Shown: positions 22,376-32,946 of the stretch, piece by piece
Numbering within the stretch: the stretch's first letter is position 1
How the letters are laid out: every line of letters begins with the position of its first letter
Source of the DNA: Faecalibacterium prausnitzii
GTDB taxonomy: Bacteria > Bacillota > Clostridia > Oscillospirales > Ruminococcaceae
Assembly (NCBI RefSeq): GCF_003287405.1
Contig: NZ_PRLD01000003.1
Span: 1 to 64,000, forward strand
DNA: 64,000 nucleotides
Reading direction: 5' to 3'
Translations under genes and position numbers: made by a program
Notes under the pieces: generated by a model
Database searches by the model: none
What the model was told of the DNA's origin: nothing
What the model saw: the letters and a program-made list of their open reading frames with translations, nothing else

Positions 22376-24040
22376 ATGCAGTTGAATGGTTCTCAGATCT
22401 TTGTAGAGGTCCTGTGCGAGCAGGGAGTGGACACTCTTTTTGGCTACCCCGGCGGCGCTGTGCTGAACCTTTACGACGAGCTGTATAAGAATGCCGACCG
22501 CATCACCCATGTGCTTACCGCCCACGAGCAGGGCGCAGCCCATGCAGCGGACGGCTACGCTCGCGCCACCGGCCGCACCGGTGTGGTGCTGGCCACCAGC
22601 GGCCCGGGTGCCACCAATCTGGTCACCGGCATTGCTACCGCCTATATGGACTCGGTGCCCATGGTGGCCTTTACCGGCAACGTGCCTACCAGCAGCATCG
22701 GCAAGGACGGCTTTCAGGAAGCGTACATTGAGGGCATCACGGTGCCCATCACAAAGCATAACTTCACGGTGCGCCGGGTAGAGGACTTGGCTGACACCAT
22801 GCGGGCAGCTTTCCGCATTGCACAGAGCGGCCGCAAGGGCCCGGTGCTGGTGGATATCCCCAAGGACGTGACCGCAGCAGTGTGCGAGTTCACCCCCAAG
22901 CAGCCGGAGCCCATCCGCACCGTGACTACCTATAATGAGGAGCAGGTGCACTGGGCGGCAGACCTCATCAATGCCGCACAGCGTCCGCTGGTGTACTTTG
23001 GCGGCGGCGTGCGCAGCGCAGCCAGCTGCCAGCCGTTGCGGGATCTGCTGCACAAGGCGGAGATCCCCGCCACCTACACCCTGATGGCCGCAGGCGTTGT
23101 GCCCTATGGCGACCCGATGAATCTGGGGATGCTGGGGATGCACGGCTGCTACACCTCCAACCGGGCGGTGGCAGAGTGCGATGTACTCATCGCGGTGGGT
23201 ACCCGCTTTTCCGACCGCGTGGCGCTGAACCCCAAGACCTTTGCCAAAAACGCCACCATCATCCAGATCGATATTGACGCCAGCGAGCTGGGCAAGAACG
23301 TGGATGTGGATCTTTCCATCGTGGGCGATGCAGCCTATGTGCTGAACGCCATGCTGCCCCAGATCAAGCCCGCCAAGCACCCGGACTGGATGACGATGAT
23401 CCAGAGCTGGCAGGCACAGGATTACCACCCTGTGTCCGACCCCACCCGGCTGATGCCCCATCAGGTCATCGGCGAGGTGTGCAACCAGTGCGGCCCCGAC
23501 GCCGTGTATGTTACCGATGTGGGTCAGCACCAGATGTGGGCGGCGCAGTACCTGCGCCACACCAAGAGCCGCGGCTTTATCACCAGCGGCGGCCTTGGCA
23601 CCATGGGCTTTGGCTACGGTGCCGCCATTGGTGCCCAGATGGCACTGGGACGCCAGCAGCGTGTGGTGATGTTTACCGGTGACGCCTCCTTCCACATGAA
23701 CCTGAACGAAGCCTGCACCGCTGTCAGCTACGAGCTGCCTATCATCACGGTCATCTTCAACAACTCGGTGCTGGGCATGGTACGCCAGTGGCAGACCAGC
23801 TTTTACGGCAAGCGTTACAGCCAGACCGACCCCCACCGCAAGACCGATTTTGTCAAGCTGGCAGACGGCTTTGGCCTGAAGGGCTACCGCTGCACCAATC
23901 TGCCGGAGTTTCAGGAAGCCTTTGCAGATGCCTTGCAGCAGAAAGGCCCCACCTGGATCGAGTGCATCATCGACAAAGACGAAAAGGTGCTGCCTATGAT
24001 CCCCGGCGGCGGCGATATCAACGACATCATCATGGAATAA
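22376..24040 (+). CDS. ilvB: acetolactate synthase, large (catalytic) subunit
   Basis: 554 residues. Condenses pyruvate with pyruvate or 2-oxobutanoate, the first shared step to valine, leucine and isoleucine. The ThDP-activating Glu lies in LTAHEQGAAHAADGYARATG. The FAD-associated and central domains follow, and the ThDP/Mg motif GDASFHMNLNEACTA continues to NNSVLG. The conserved VRQWQ and YSQTD near the end mark a true biosynthetic AHAS. ATG 22376 is chosen because AGGAATAGGAG stands at proper distance; an upstream in-frame ATG (22340) lies in the leader. First gene of the T-box operon; ilvN follows after 15 bases. Confidence 0.96.
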   Translation: MQLNGSQIFVEVLCEQGVDTLFGYPGGAVLNLYDELYKNADRITHVLTAHEQGAAHAADGYARATGRTGVVLATSGPGATNLVTGIATAYMDSVPMVAFTGNVPTSSIGKDGFQEAYIEGITVPITKHNFTVRRVEDLADTMRAAFRIAQSGRKGPVLVDIPKDVTAAVCEFTPKQPEPIRTVTTYNEEQVHWAADLINAAQRPLVYFGGGVRSAASCQPLRDLLHKAEIPATYTLMAAGVVPYGDPMNLGMLGMHGCYTSNRAVAECDVLIAVGTRFSDRVALNPKTFAKNATIIQIDIDASELGKNVDVDLSIVGDAAYVLNAMLPQIKPAKHPDWMTMIQSWQAQDYHPVSDPTRLMPHQVIGEVCNQCGPDAVYVTDVGQHQMWAAQYLRHTKSRGFITSGGLGTMGFGYGAAIGAQMALGRQQRVVMFTGDASFHMNLNEACTAVSYELPIITVIFNNSVLGMVRQWQTSFYGKRYSQTDPHRKTDFVKLADGFGLKGYRCTNLPEFQEAFADALQQKGPTWIECIIDKDEKVLPMIPGGGDINDIIME

Positions 24041-24055
24041 GGAGGACACAGCATC

Positions 24056-24619
24056 ATGGAATCTGATCAGCGCAGGGTCATCAGCCTGCTGGTGGACAAC
24101 CAGAGCGGCGTTCTGGCCCGGGTGTCCAGCCTGTTCTGCCGCCGCGGCTTCAATATCGACAGCCTTACGGTGTCCGCCACCAACGACCCGGCAGTCAGCC
24201 GCATCACAGTGACCATTACCAGCGATGAAAAGGCCTTGCAGCAGCTGGTATTGCAGACCGAGCGGCTGGAAGTCACCCGGCAGGTGTTCGTGCTGGACAG
24301 CGAAAAAGCGCTGGAGCGGGAGCTGCTGCTGCTCAAGGTGGAATCGGACGTGCACAACCGCACAGAGCTGCGGGAGATCGCTTGCATCTACAAGGCAAAG
24401 ATCATTGATCTTTCCCCGGACAGTATGGTGTTTGAACTCATCGGCCGGCCGGACAAGCTGGACGCATTTTTGAAAATGTTCGAGGGCTACAATATTCTTG
24501 AGCAGTGCCGCACCGGCGTTACTGCACTGGAGCGCGGCGGGATGCACCAGCATATCCAGAAGCCGCCGCAGGAGGTGCGCTCCGTCCAGCTGCCCCCGCC
24601 GGGCGCAAGACGGGCATAA
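24056..24619 (+). CDS. ilvN: acetolactate synthase, small (regulatory) subunit
   Basis: 187 residues. N-terminal ACT domain (RRVISLLVDNQSGVLARVSS, RRGFNIDSLTVSATNDPAVS) that binds valine and activates the catalytic subunit, and a C-terminal domain (about 85-160; SDVHNRTELREIACIYKAK, ELIGRPDKLDAFLKMF). The last ~20 residues are a Pro/Arg-rich tail. The start follows GGAGGACACAGC. Same operon as ilvB. The length and domains fit the IlvH/IlvN long small-subunit class. Confidence 0.95.
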   Translation: MESDQRRVISLLVDNQSGVLARVSSLFCRRGFNIDSLTVSATNDPAVSRITVTITSDEKALQQLVLQTERLEVTRQVFVLDSEKALERELLLLKVESDVHNRTELREIACIYKAKIIDLSPDSMVFELIGRPDKLDAFLKMFEGYNILEQCRTGVTALERGGMHQHIQKPPQEVRSVQLPPPGARRA

Positions 24620-24697
24620 ATCACATTGCTTTTCCGCTCAGGGTGAGCGAAAGATAGAACAGAGCATACAAGACCGGAAGATAAACCAACCAGTTAA

Positions 24698-25738
<1,041 letters not shown>

Positions 25739-25747
25739 GAGGAGAAC

Positions 25748-25879
25748 CCTCTCAGGCCGCCTTTCGGCGGCAGCTCCCCCGAAAGGGGGAGCTTTTGTTG
25801 AAAAGAGAGCCTTATAGCTTCTCCGCGAAAACCTCTCCCCCTCGGGAGAGGTGGCACGGCGCAGCCGTGACGGAGAGGG
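25748..25879. repeat. dispersed palindromic repeat, copy 1
   Basis: Starts CCCTCTCAGGCCGCC and ends TGACGGAGAGGG, so the outer ends are inverted. Inner hairpins are GCCGCC/GGCGGC, GCTCCCCC/GGGGGAGC and CCTCTCCC/GGGAGAGG. It lies between ilvC and ilvD and may weaken readthrough. Three relatives occur at 37839, 43866 and 47860. Confidence 0.7.
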
Positions 25880-25903
25880 TTTTATCAGAAAAGAGGATTT
25901 GCA

Positions 25904-27562
25904 ATGAGAAGTGACAACGTGACCAAAGGCTCGGAGCGCGCGCCCAACCGCAGCCTGTTTTATGCGCTGGGCTATACCCCGGAGGAGCTGGAGCGCCCGC
26001 TCATCGGCGTAGTGAGCGCCCACAGCGAGATCGTGCCCGGGCACATGAATCTGGACAAGATCGCCGATGCCGTCAAGGCCGGTGTGCAGATGGCCGGTGG
26101 TACCCCCATCCTGATCCCCGCCATCGGCGTGTGCGACGGCATCGCCATGGGTCATGTGGGCATGAAGTACTCTCTGGCCTCCCGCGAGCTGATCTGCGAC
26201 AGCGTGGAGACCATGCTGATGGCACACCAGCTGGACGGCCTTGTGCTGGTGCCCAACTGCGATAAGATCGTGCCCGGCATGGTAATGGCAGCGGTGCGCA
26301 TGGATGTGCCCGCTGTGGTCTGCTCCGGCGGCCCTATGCTGGCCGGTACTTACGGCGGCGAGGAAGTGAGCCTTTCCAAGATGTTCGAGGCCGTGGGTGC
26401 CTATAAGGCCGGTATGATCACCGACGAGCAGCTGGAGGATTGTACCTGCAACTGCTGTCCCAGCTGCGGCAGCTGCTCCGGTATGTACACTGCCAACAGC
26501 ATGAACTGCCTGTGCGAGGCCATCGGCATCGCCCTGCCCGGCAACGGCACCATCCCGGCTGTGTACTCCAAGCGCCTGCAGCTGGCAAAGCACGCCGGTA
26601 TGGCTGTGATGGAGATGGTGCGCAAGGGCATCACCGCACGCCAGATCATCAACGAGCGCTCCATCCGCAACGCGCTGACCTGTGATATGGCGCTGGGCTG
26701 CTCCACCAACACGGTGCTGCACCTGCTGGCTATCGCCTACGAGGCCGGTGTGCCCATCGACCTGAAGCTGTTCAACGAGATCAGCGCCAAGACCCCCAAC
26801 CTGTGCCATCTGGCACCGGCAGGCCCCACCCATATGCCGGATCTGTACGCAGCGGGCGGCATCCCGGCGGTGCAGGCAGAGCTGGCCAAGAAGGGCTTGC
26901 TGGATTTGGATGTGCCCACCGTCACCGGCAAGACCCTTGGCGAGAACATCAAGGGTGCCCATATCCTGAACGAAAAGGCCATTCGTCCCATCGAGAACCC
27001 CTACTCCCAGACCGGCGGTCTGCAGATCCTGTGGGGCAACATTGCCCCGGACGGCTGCGTTGTCAAGCGCAGCGCCGTCGCCCCGGAGATGCAGCAGCAT
27101 TCCGGCCCGGCGCGGGTGTTCAACAGCGAAGAGGAAGCCATTGCCGCTATCTACGCGGGCAAGATCGTCCCGGGCGATGTGGTGGTCATCCGCTACGAAG
27201 GCCCCAAGGGCGGCCCGGGTATGCGGGAGATGCTCAACCCCACCTCTGCGCTGGCAGGCATGAAGCTGGATAAGACGGTTGCTCTTATCACGGACGGCCG
27301 CTTCTCCGGTGCATCCCGCGGCGCTGCCATCGGCCACGTCAGCCCGGAAGCAGCTTCCGGAGGCCCTATCGGCCTGATCGAGGAAGGGGATACCATTACC
27401 ATCGACATCCCCAATGCTTCCATCACACTGGAGGTCAGCGATGCAGTGTTGGCTGAGCGCAAGGCAAAGTACGTTGCGCCCGAGCCCAACATCAAGACTG
27501 GCTGGCTGAGCCGCTATGCCCGCATGGTCACCAGTGCAAATCTGGGTGCGGTGCTGAAATAA
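25904..27562 (+). CDS. ilvD: dihydroxy-acid dehydratase
   Basis: 552 residues, full length. Dehydrates 2,3-dihydroxy-isovalerate or -methylvalerate to the keto acids before the final transamination. Iron-sulfur cysteines are in [11 protein letters not shown] and [31 protein letters not shown], the Lys in [15 protein letters not shown] and the [14 protein letters not shown] motif are conserved. It follows ilvC by 165 bases holding a palindromic repeat, and completes the T-box operon. No ilvE or leu genes lie in the window. The start follows AGAGGATTTGC. Confidence 0.96.
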   Translation: MRSDNVTKGSERAPNRSLFYALGYTPEELERPLIGVVSAHSEIVPGHMNLDKIADAVKAGVQMAGGTPILIPAIGVCDGIAMGHVGMKYSLASRELICDSVETMLMAHQLDGLVLVPNCDKIVPGMVMAAVRMDVPAVVCSGGPMLAGTYGGEEVSLSKMFEAVGAYKAGMITDEQLEDCTCNCCPSCGSCSGMYTANSMNCLCEAIGIALPGNGTIPAVYSKRLQLAKHAGMAVMEMVRKGITARQIINERSIRNALTCDMALGCSTNTVLHLLAIAYEAGVPIDLKLFNEISAKTPNLCHLAPAGPTHMPDLYAAGGIPAVQAELAKKGLLDLDVPTVTGKTLGENIKGAHILNEKAIRPIENPYSQTGGLQILWGNIAPDGCVVKRSAVAPEMQQHSGPARVFNSEEEAIAAIYAGKIVPGDVVVIRYEGPKGGPGMREMLNPTSALAGMKLDKTVALITDGRFSGASRGAAIGHVSPEAASGGPIGLIEEGDTITIDIPNASITLEVSDAVLAERKAKYVAPEPNIKTGWLSRYARMVTSANLGAVLK

Positions 27563-27582
27563 GCTGAAGGAAACACAAACAA

Positions 27583-27626
27583 CAAGACCGCTGCACGGTA
27601 TGGCACTGTGCAGCGGCCTTGTTTTG
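27583..27626 (+). terminator. terminator of the ilv operon
   Basis: CAAGACCGCTGCAC pairs with GTGCAGCGGCCTTG (one mismatch), followed by TTTTG. A further perfect 14-base hairpin (27622-27655, TTTTGCTGTGCGCT and its complement) abuts it. Confidence 0.8.
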
Positions 27627-27657
27627 CTGTGCGCTCCCGGAAGCGCACAGCAAAAAC

Positions 27658-27680
27658 GCCGTCTCCGGGCAGGAGACGGC
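27658..27680 (-). terminator. terminator of upp
   Basis: GCCGTCTCC/GGAGACGGC around a five-base loop. On the minus strand it is followed by GTTTTTG. Confidence 0.8.
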
Positions 27681-27703
27681 GGGGAAGAAGCTTTATGCTG
27701 TTT

Positions 27704-28330
27704 TTACTTGGTGCCGTAGATACGGTCGCCGGCATCGCCCAGACCGGGTACGATGTAGCCGTTCTCGTTCAGGCGGTCGTCCTGTGCGCCCAGATAGATG
27801 TCCACATCGGGGTGTGCTTCGTGCAGAGCTTTGATGCCCTCCGGTGCACCCAGCAGACCGATGAACTTGATGCGCTTTGCGCCGTGCTTCTTGATCTGGG
27901 TGATGGCGTCGATGGCGCTGCCGCCGGTAGCCAGCATGGGATCCAGCACCAGAACGTCACGCTCGGCGATATCCTGCGGCAGCTTGCAGAAGTACTCCAC
28001 GGGCTGCAGGGTCTTTTCATCGCGGTACAGACCGATGAAGCCAACCTTAGCAGCGGGCAGCAGGGTCAGCATACCGTCCAGCATACCCATGCCGGCACGC
28101 AGGATGGGCACCAGAGCCAGCTTGCGGCCTGCCAGCACCTTGGTCTTTGCCATGGTGATAGGAGTCTCGATCTCCACCTCTTCCAGCGGCAGATCGCGGG
28201 TAGCTTCGTAGCACAGCAGGGTAGCGATCTCGCCAACGAGGTCACGGAACTCCTTGGTGCCGGTCTGTTTGTTGCGCAGCAGGCTGATCTTGTGCTGCAG
28301 CAGCGGATGTTCAACGATCATCGGGGTCAT
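27704..28330 (-). CDS. upp: uracil phosphoribosyltransferase
   Basis: 208 residues, typical length. Converts uracil and PRPP to UMP in pyrimidine salvage. PRPP-binding loop [16 protein letters not shown] (about 123-138), N-terminal [20 protein letters not shown], and the uracil-binding C-terminus [18 protein letters not shown] are all intact. Last gene in the minus-strand run tsaE-tsaB-rpiB-upp; 104 bases separate it from rpiB, so it may also have its own promoter. No uraA permease is adjacent. Confidence 0.96.
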   Translation of the reverse strand: MTPMIVEHPLLQHKISLLRNKQTGTKEFRDLVGEIATLLCYEATRDLPLEEVEIETPITMAKTKVLAGRKLALVPILRAGMGMLDGMLTLLPAAKVGFIGLYRDEKTLQPVEYFCKLPQDIAERDVLVLDPMLATGGSAIDAITQIKKHGAKRIKFIGLLGAPEGIKALHEAHPDVDIYLGAQDDRLNENGYIVPGLGDAGDRIYGTK

Positions 28331-28434
28331 AAAAACACGCTCCTTAATTTATATAGAACATTCTATCGGGTACTTGTCTGTAGCCTTGCCCGCCCGGTGG
28401 GCGCACAAAAGCTCGATTTCCACTTCAGGGGAAA

Positions 28435-28881
28435 TCAGCGGTTTTCCAGTGCGGTCAGCTTGTCGATGCGGCGCTGATGGCGGCCGCCCTCAAACTGGGT
28501 GTTCAGGAAGATGTCCACCAGCTGGCAGGCAAGTCCTGCGCCCACCACGCGGCCGCCCATGCACAGGGCGTTGGCGTCGTTGTGGCGGCGGGTATACTCA
28601 CAGCTGAAGCTGTCGGAACAGCAGCAGGCGCGGATGCCCTTGATCTTGTTGGCTGCCATGCTGATGCCCACACCGGTGCCGCAGAACAGCAGTGCCTTCT
28701 CGCACTGGCCGCTCACCACTGCGTCACAGGCGGGCACAGCCATATCGGGGTAGTCCACGCTGTCGGTGCTGTGGGTGCCAAAGTCGATATACTCCAGACC
28801 AAGCTCCTCCAGATGTGCCTTGACAGCCTCTTTCAGTTCAAATCCGCCGTGATCGGCGGCAAGTGCGATGGGTTTTGCCAT
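28435..28881 (-). CDS. rpiB: ribose-5-phosphate isomerase B
   Basis: 148 residues. Interconverts ribose 5-phosphate and ribulose 5-phosphate in the pentose phosphate pathway. N-terminal IALAADHGGFELKEAVKAHL. The active-site Cys is in LLFCGTGVGISMAANK, and the His/Arg pair in YTRRHNDANALCMGGR matches RpiB rather than the allose or galactose isomerase relatives. The start follows AAAGGACG. It lies 41 bases downstream of tsaB and 104 bases upstream of upp, on the same strand. Confidence 0.93.
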   Translation of the reverse strand: MAKPIALAADHGGFELKEAVKAHLEELGLEYIDFGTHSTDSVDYPDMAVPACDAVVSGQCEKALLFCGTGVGISMAANKIKGIRACCCSDSFSCEYTRRHNDANALCMGGRVVGAGLACQLVDIFLNTQFEGGRHQRRIDKLTALENR

Positions 28882-28922
28882 GGAAAAACGTCCTTTCCCT
28901 GTGAGTGGTCACAGCTCCGTTT

Positions 28923-29633
28923 TTATTGTTTGTTTGCTGCGGCTTCGGCAGCCAGACGCTCCGCCCGCTCCCGCTCCGCCTGACTCAGGCGGTGGTAGTC
29001 CGGCAGCAGCGCTTCCGGCAGCACAGCCTGCCCGGCTGCTGCCATCTGCTTTGCCACAAGTGCCACGGCAGCAGCACGGCCGCCCCGCAGCGCCGGGGGT
29101 GTTTGCAGCACACCCGGCACATTGCTGTATTTATTATAGCACAGACCCGCGCCATCACCAACAAAAAACAGGGGCTTTTTGCAATTTTCTACAAAATCAG
29201 CCAGATCTGTCACCGCCCGGGCGTCATCGTCCAGCAGGCGGGTGTGGGTGGCAAGGTCGAAAGCCGCACTGTATACCTGTGCGCGGCGGGCGTCCAGTGC
29301 GCAGAGCACCGTACCCTCGCCGGTGTGGGCAGCGGCCAGCGCTTCCAAGGTAGACACCGGGGCGCACAGGGTCTCGCGCGGGAAGGCCAGCCCCTTGACG
29401 GCAGCCAGCCCGATGCGCAGGCCGGTAAAGCTGCCAGGGCCTGCATTGACGGCATACAGATCGATGTCCGCGCAGGTCAGCCCGCACATCTTTAAACAGG
29501 TGTCGATCATGGGCATCAGCGTTTCGCTGTGGGTCATGCCGCCGTCCAGATACACCTCGTACAGCAGGCGGTCGTCCTGCAACAGCGCCACACCGGCGGT
29601 CTTGCCCGCCGTATCCACGGCCAGAATATTCAT
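28923..29633 (-). CDS. tsaB: tRNA t6A synthesis protein TsaB
   Basis: 236 residues. An inactive relative of TsaD that scaffolds the complex making N6-threonylcarbamoyladenosine at position 37 of ANN-decoding tRNAs. ASKHA-fold motifs MNILAVDTAGKTAGVALLQD and VNAGPGSFTGLRIGLAAVKG are clear. The C-terminal ~70 residues are rich in Ala/Arg. Its start overlaps the tsaE stop by 4 bases (ATGA), so the two are translated together. tsaD and rimI, often next to this pair, are not in the window. Confidence 0.92.
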   Translation of the reverse strand: MNILAVDTAGKTAGVALLQDDRLLYEVYLDGGMTHSETLMPMIDTCLKMCGLTCADIDLYAVNAGPGSFTGLRIGLAAVKGLAFPRETLCAPVSTLEALAAAHTGEGTVLCALDARRAQVYSAAFDLATHTRLLDDDARAVTDLADFVENCKKPLFFVGDGAGLCYNKYSNVPGVLQTPPALRGGRAAAVALVAKQMAAAGQAVLPEALLPDYHRLSQAERERAERLAAEAAANKQ

Positions 29634-30055
29634 ACCGTCACCCCCTCAATGGTGATCCTGCGGGTGGTATCGTCCAGACGTTCGATGTTCACCCGGATGG
29701 GGTTTTCCAGCGCCAGCAGGTCGGCAAAATTTTCGCTCCACTCTGCCGCCACGACAGCGCCCTGATCCAGATAATCGTAGAAGCCTGCCGCACACAGATC
29801 GTTCTCGGTGGAGATGCGGTACAGGTCAAAGTGCGCCAGCGGGCGCGGGCCCCGGTAGTAGTTCACGATGGCAAAGGTGGGGCTGGACACCGGGTCGGTG
29901 CAGCCCAGACCCTCGGCAAGACCCTCGGTAAAGGCGGTCTTGCCAGCGCCCAGACCGCCGGTAAAGGCGATCAGCGCCCCGGGAGCCAGCACAGCGGCCA
30001 TCCGCTTGCCCAGCGCCACCGTCTCGGCGCGGGAATGGGTGATATATTCTGACAT
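29630..30055 (-). CDS. tsaE: tRNA t6A synthesis ATPase TsaE
   Basis: 141 residues. Small P-loop ATPase that resets the TsaB-TsaD complex in t6A formation. Walker A ALIAFTGGLGAGKTAFTEGL; DPVSSPTFAIVNYY and LAHFDLYRI are family hallmarks. First gene of the run tsaE-tsaB-rpiB-upp. The ribosome-binding site is weak (AGGTTACCTTC-like, before 30055), and an alternative start could exist, but the N-terminus fits the family length. Confidence 0.92.
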   Translation of the reverse strand: MSEYITHSRAETVALGKRMAAVLAPGALIAFTGGLGAGKTAFTEGLAEGLGCTDPVSSPTFAIVNYYRGPRPLAHFDLYRISTENDLCAAGFYDYLDQGAVVAAEWSENFADLLALENPIRVNIERLDDTTRRITIEGVTV

Positions 30056-30081
30056 GAAGGTTACCTCATCGTTTCAAAAAA

Positions 30082-30106
30082 GGGATGGCAGACGCTCTGC
30101 CATCCC
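30082..30106 (-). terminator. terminator after the clan CD protease-like gene
   Basis: GGGATGGCAGA-CGC-TCTGCCATCCC on the plus strand; on the minus strand it is followed by TTTTTTG. Confidence 0.85.
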
Positions 30107-30140
30107 TAAGTATAATATAAAACGTACAAAAGTGCAATGG

Positions 30141-31352
30141 TCAGGCGGCGGCAGGGGTCTGCTGCTCTGCAGCACTGTTCGTTGCCGTGCCGAGCGCGGT
30201 GAGCCGAGCGGTGCCGTCGCCCTGAATGATGGGATAGGACGCCGCCGGGTGGGGACGCCGCCCGGTGTTCTGGTTGAGATACCACACGATGTCGTTTTCG
30301 CCGTAGACCTCAAGGCCGTAATCAATGGCCTGCTGCAAAGTCTCACCCTCGATCAGGCGGTTCACGGTCGCCCACAGCATACTGCGGGAGTACACGCTGT
30401 ACACGTTGTTCACAAAGCCCGCCACAGCTGCTGCCCCGCCGGAGAGCAGCCCGTCCGAAAGGGCGGTGTCCACATGGCCGCTGCGGCCGTAGAACTCGCA
30501 GGTCTCCGAGAGCACGATGGTGCCGTTCAGCCTGCCGCCCCGGTAGGCATTGCGGAAAAAGTCTCCGGTGACGGCGTAGCAGCCGTTCACCTTGATGACC
30601 CGGTGGCTGAGCAGATCCATGCCGTAGCGCAGGTCGTTCCAGAAATCCGATTTTTCCAGCAGCAGGAGGATGGGCGCGGTGGCCTGCTTTTTCCACAGCC
30701 AGCCGTACTCATAGGTATAGTACGCGCCGTGGGCACTGAGGATGGCAAGGTCGTAGTCTGCCATCCGCTTCAGGTCGGAGACGGTCACCATCATGTCCAG
30801 ATGGGTGTCCAGCCCGAAACCGTTCCAGTAGTCCTTCATATAAGAATAGTAGGGGTAGCGGTTGCTGTTGACCCCGTTATCAAAGGCATAGTAGATGACC
30901 GCATTGCCCACGGTGCCGTTCTCGGCGGCGAGCAGGGCGGGCGCATCCTCCAGCTCCGGCCCGGGCAGGGCGGCGTCCGCCTCGCTCTCGGTGTCGGTGA
31001 GCAGAATGCCGCCCAGCGCGCCGCAGCGGTAAGCAAAGCTTACCATGCCGTTTTCCGCATCCACATAGATACTGTCCTTTTCCACAAGCCCCTGCGCCGC
31101 CAGCACGTCCAGCTGCGCCAGCGCAGCAGCCTGACGCTCTTCCTCCGACATTCCGGCGTAAGCGGCACTGTCGGTCAGGGCGGTGACGGCGGCATCCGTC
31201 TGCTGCATCTCCTGCACCTCGGAGACAGTCAGGGTTTGAGGGGTGCCGGTGGTGTCCTCCGGTGCGGCGGCTACTGCCGGGCACACTGCCGTGAAGGCCA
31301 GCGCAATGGCACACACTGCACTGAGCAGGCGGCGATAAAATGTATGCTCCAT
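30141..31352 (-). CDS. secreted protein with caspase-like (clan CD) cysteine peptidase fold
   Basis: 403 residues from ATG 31352 (GGAACGGAAAAGAAG upstream; a GTG ten codons earlier is possible). Signal peptide RRLLSAVCAIALAFTAVCPA with cleavage near AVAAAP. The middle of the protein has DYDLAILSAHGAYYTYEYG, a strand followed by the His-Gly of clan CD peptidases. About 85 residues on comes TIVLSETCEFYGRSG with a candidate catalytic Cys. After that DGLLSGGAAAVAGFVNNVYS and RLIEGETLQQAIDYG copy the end of CHAT/gingipain-type domains. Overall it looks like an exported CHAT- or C25-like protease. The His/Cys roles are inferred, and no partner or substrate is evident. It stands alone with its own terminator. 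Confidence 0.6.
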   Translation of the reverse strand: MEHTFYRRLLSAVCAIALAFTAVCPAVAAAPEDTTGTPQTLTVSEVQEMQQTDAAVTALTDSAAYAGMSEEERQAAALAQLDVLAAQGLVEKDSIYVDAENGMVSFAYRCGALGGILLTDTESEADAALPGPELEDAPALLAAENGTVGNAVIYYAFDNGVNSNRYPYYSYMKDYWNGFGLDTHLDMMVTVSDLKRMADYDLAILSAHGAYYTYEYGWLWKKQATAPILLLLEKSDFWNDLRYGMDLLSHRVIKVNGCYAVTGDFFRNAYRGGRLNGTIVLSETCEFYGRSGHVDTALSDGLLSGGAAAVAGFVNNVYSVYSRSMLWATVNRLIEGETLQQAIDYGLEVYGENDIVWYLNQNTGRRPHPAASYPIIQGDGTARLTALGTATNSAAEQQTPAAA

Positions 31353-31493
31353 TTCTTCTTTTCCGTTCCTCTCCCCCGACACGCTGCCGGGGCTGTTGTA
31401 CGCAAGGCTGCGTCTACAGGTTCATTGTAGAATGCAGCCGGGGCTTTGTCAAGCTTCCCGGCAATGTTTTACCATTCCGTCACACCCGGCGCA

Positions 31494-31522
31494 TTGCATT
31501 GGCGCAGGGATTTGTGTATAAT
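31494..31522 (+). promoter_or_regulatory. promoter of the FtsW/RodA-like gene
   Basis: TTGCAT (31494-31499), 17 bases, TATAAT (31517-31522), about 75 bases before the start codon. Confidence 0.7.
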
Positions 31523-31598
31523 AGCGATATGCTGGGTTTTTATCGCCTGTACGCAGGCACGCCCCGGCAGACTGTTCTGACGAAAGGCGGTGCTTTCC

Positions 31599-32816
31599 TT
31601 GGATAGCATTCGACAATATTTTAAGCGCACCGATAAGATGTATCTGCTGCTGTGCATTTTCAGCAGCGTGATGGCGGTGCTGGCGCTGTCCTCGTGGGCA
31701 GCCAAGCAGGGCAGCGGCTTTGCTACTGACGAGGTGACCGGAGCCATCATCGGCATTGGCGACTACCGCCGCGCAATGGTGCAGGCGGGCGCTGCCGCCA
31801 TTGGCATCGTGATCGCGCTGCTGCTCTCCTGCGTGGACTACCGCAGCCTTGTAAAGGTGTGGCCGGTGCACGTTGTGCTGACGTGGGGTCTGGTGCTGCC
31901 CACGCTGGTCATCCGCAACGTATCCATCGGCCCGCTGACCATCGGCTACAATGCCGGCGACACCGACAACTACTCGTGGTACAAGCTGGGCGGCTTTACC
32001 TTTCAGCCCACAGAGCTGGCAAAGATCAGCTTTATCCTGACCTTTGCCATGCACCTGAACAATGTGCGCAGCCGCATCAACGAGCCAAAGGAGCTGGCAA
32101 AGCTGTTGCTGCACCTGCTGGTGCCCATTGCCATCATTCATGTGCAGGGCGATGACGGCACGGCCATCATCTACGGCATCATCGGCTGCTGCATGATGTT
32201 TGCGGCGGGGCTGAGCTGGAAGTATATCTTTGCGGCCTTTGCGGCGGCGGGCGCTGCCGTAGCGGTGGCCTTTGCCTTTTTCAGTGATAAGATCGGCAAG
32301 GGGTACCAGTGGTACCGCATTCTGGCGGTGCTGGACCCGGAAAACACCACCGGCTGGGCACCCAGCGAGACGGTGTGGAAGAACATCATCTACCAGCAGC
32401 AGCGCGGCGAGATCGCGCTGGGCTCCGGCGGCATCTTTGGCAACGGCTTATTCGGCGGCCGGTATTACAGCGTGCCCAACGCTCACAACGACTTCATCCT
32501 CAGCTGGATCGGCAACGTGGCGGGCTTTGTGGGCTGCTGCGTGGTGCTGGGCGTTCTGCTGGCGCTGGTGATCAAGACCTTTACCACCGGTGCCCGCAGC
32601 GAGGATCTGCTGGGCAGCTACATCTGCGCCGGTATCGGCGGTGCTCTGATGGCGCAGATCGCGGTGAACGTAGGCATGAACCTGCGGGTGCTGCCAGTCA
32701 TCGGCGTCACCCTGCCTTTCTACTCTGCCGGCGGCAGTTCAGTGCTTATGCTGTATATCTGCGTTGGCTTAGTACTGTCTGTATACTCTCACAACACAAA
32801 AAGCCTGTTCGGATAA
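31599..32816 (+). CDS. FtsW/RodA/SpoVE (SEDS) family peptidoglycan polymerase-like protein
   Basis: About 405 residues, around ten membrane helices. SEDS proteins polymerise glycan strands from lipid II together with a class B penicillin-binding protein. The conserved region FTFQPTELAKISFILTFAMH holds the catalytic-type Asp/Glu neighbourhood. AHNDFILSWIGN and the C-terminal GVTLPFYSAGGSSVLMLYIC are SEDS signatures. TTG 31599 is preferred because AAAGGCGG lies 8 bases upstream; a GTG at 31590 sits on that site. It is a lone gene, so RodA (elongation), FtsW (division) or SpoVE-like cannot be told apart here; the RodA-like GIFGNGLFGG loop leans to RodA. Confidence 0.85.
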   Translation: MDSIRQYFKRTDKMYLLLCIFSSVMAVLALSSWAAKQGSGFATDEVTGAIIGIGDYRRAMVQAGAAAIGIVIALLLSCVDYRSLVKVWPVHVVLTWGLVLPTLVIRNVSIGPLTIGYNAGDTDNYSWYKLGGFTFQPTELAKISFILTFAMHLNNVRSRINEPKELAKLLLHLLVPIAIIHVQGDDGTAIIYGIIGCCMMFAAGLSWKYIFAAFAAAGAAVAVAFAFFSDKIGKGYQWYRILAVLDPENTTGWAPSETVWKNIIYQQQRGEIALGSGGIFGNGLFGGRYYSVPNAHNDFILSWIGNVAGFVGCCVVLGVLLALVIKTFTTGARSEDLLGSYICAGIGGALMAQIAVNVGMNLRVLPVIGVTLPFYSAGGSSVLMLYICVGLVLSVYSHNTKSLFG

Positions 32817-32836
32817 CAGAATAAAGGGCTTATTCA

Positions 32837-32874
32837 GAGGGCGCTGCACCGTGCTGGGTGCAGCGCCCTCTTTT
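32837..32874 (+). terminator. terminator of the SEDS gene
   Basis: GAGGGCGCTGCACC-GTGCTG-GGTGCAGCGCCCTC, then TTTTG: perfect 14-base stem. Confidence 0.9.
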
Positions 32875-32901
32875 GCCGTTACACCCTTCCGCGAAAATAC
32901 G

Positions 32902-32933
32902 AATGCCGGAGTGTCCGCAGACGCTCCGGCATT
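32902..32933 (-). terminator. terminator of the MATE gene
   Basis: AATGCCGGAG/CTCCGGCATT with an inner GT/AC pair, placed 14 bases after the MATE stop when read on the minus strand. Confidence 0.75.
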
Positions 32934-32946
32934 GCTCTTTATATTC

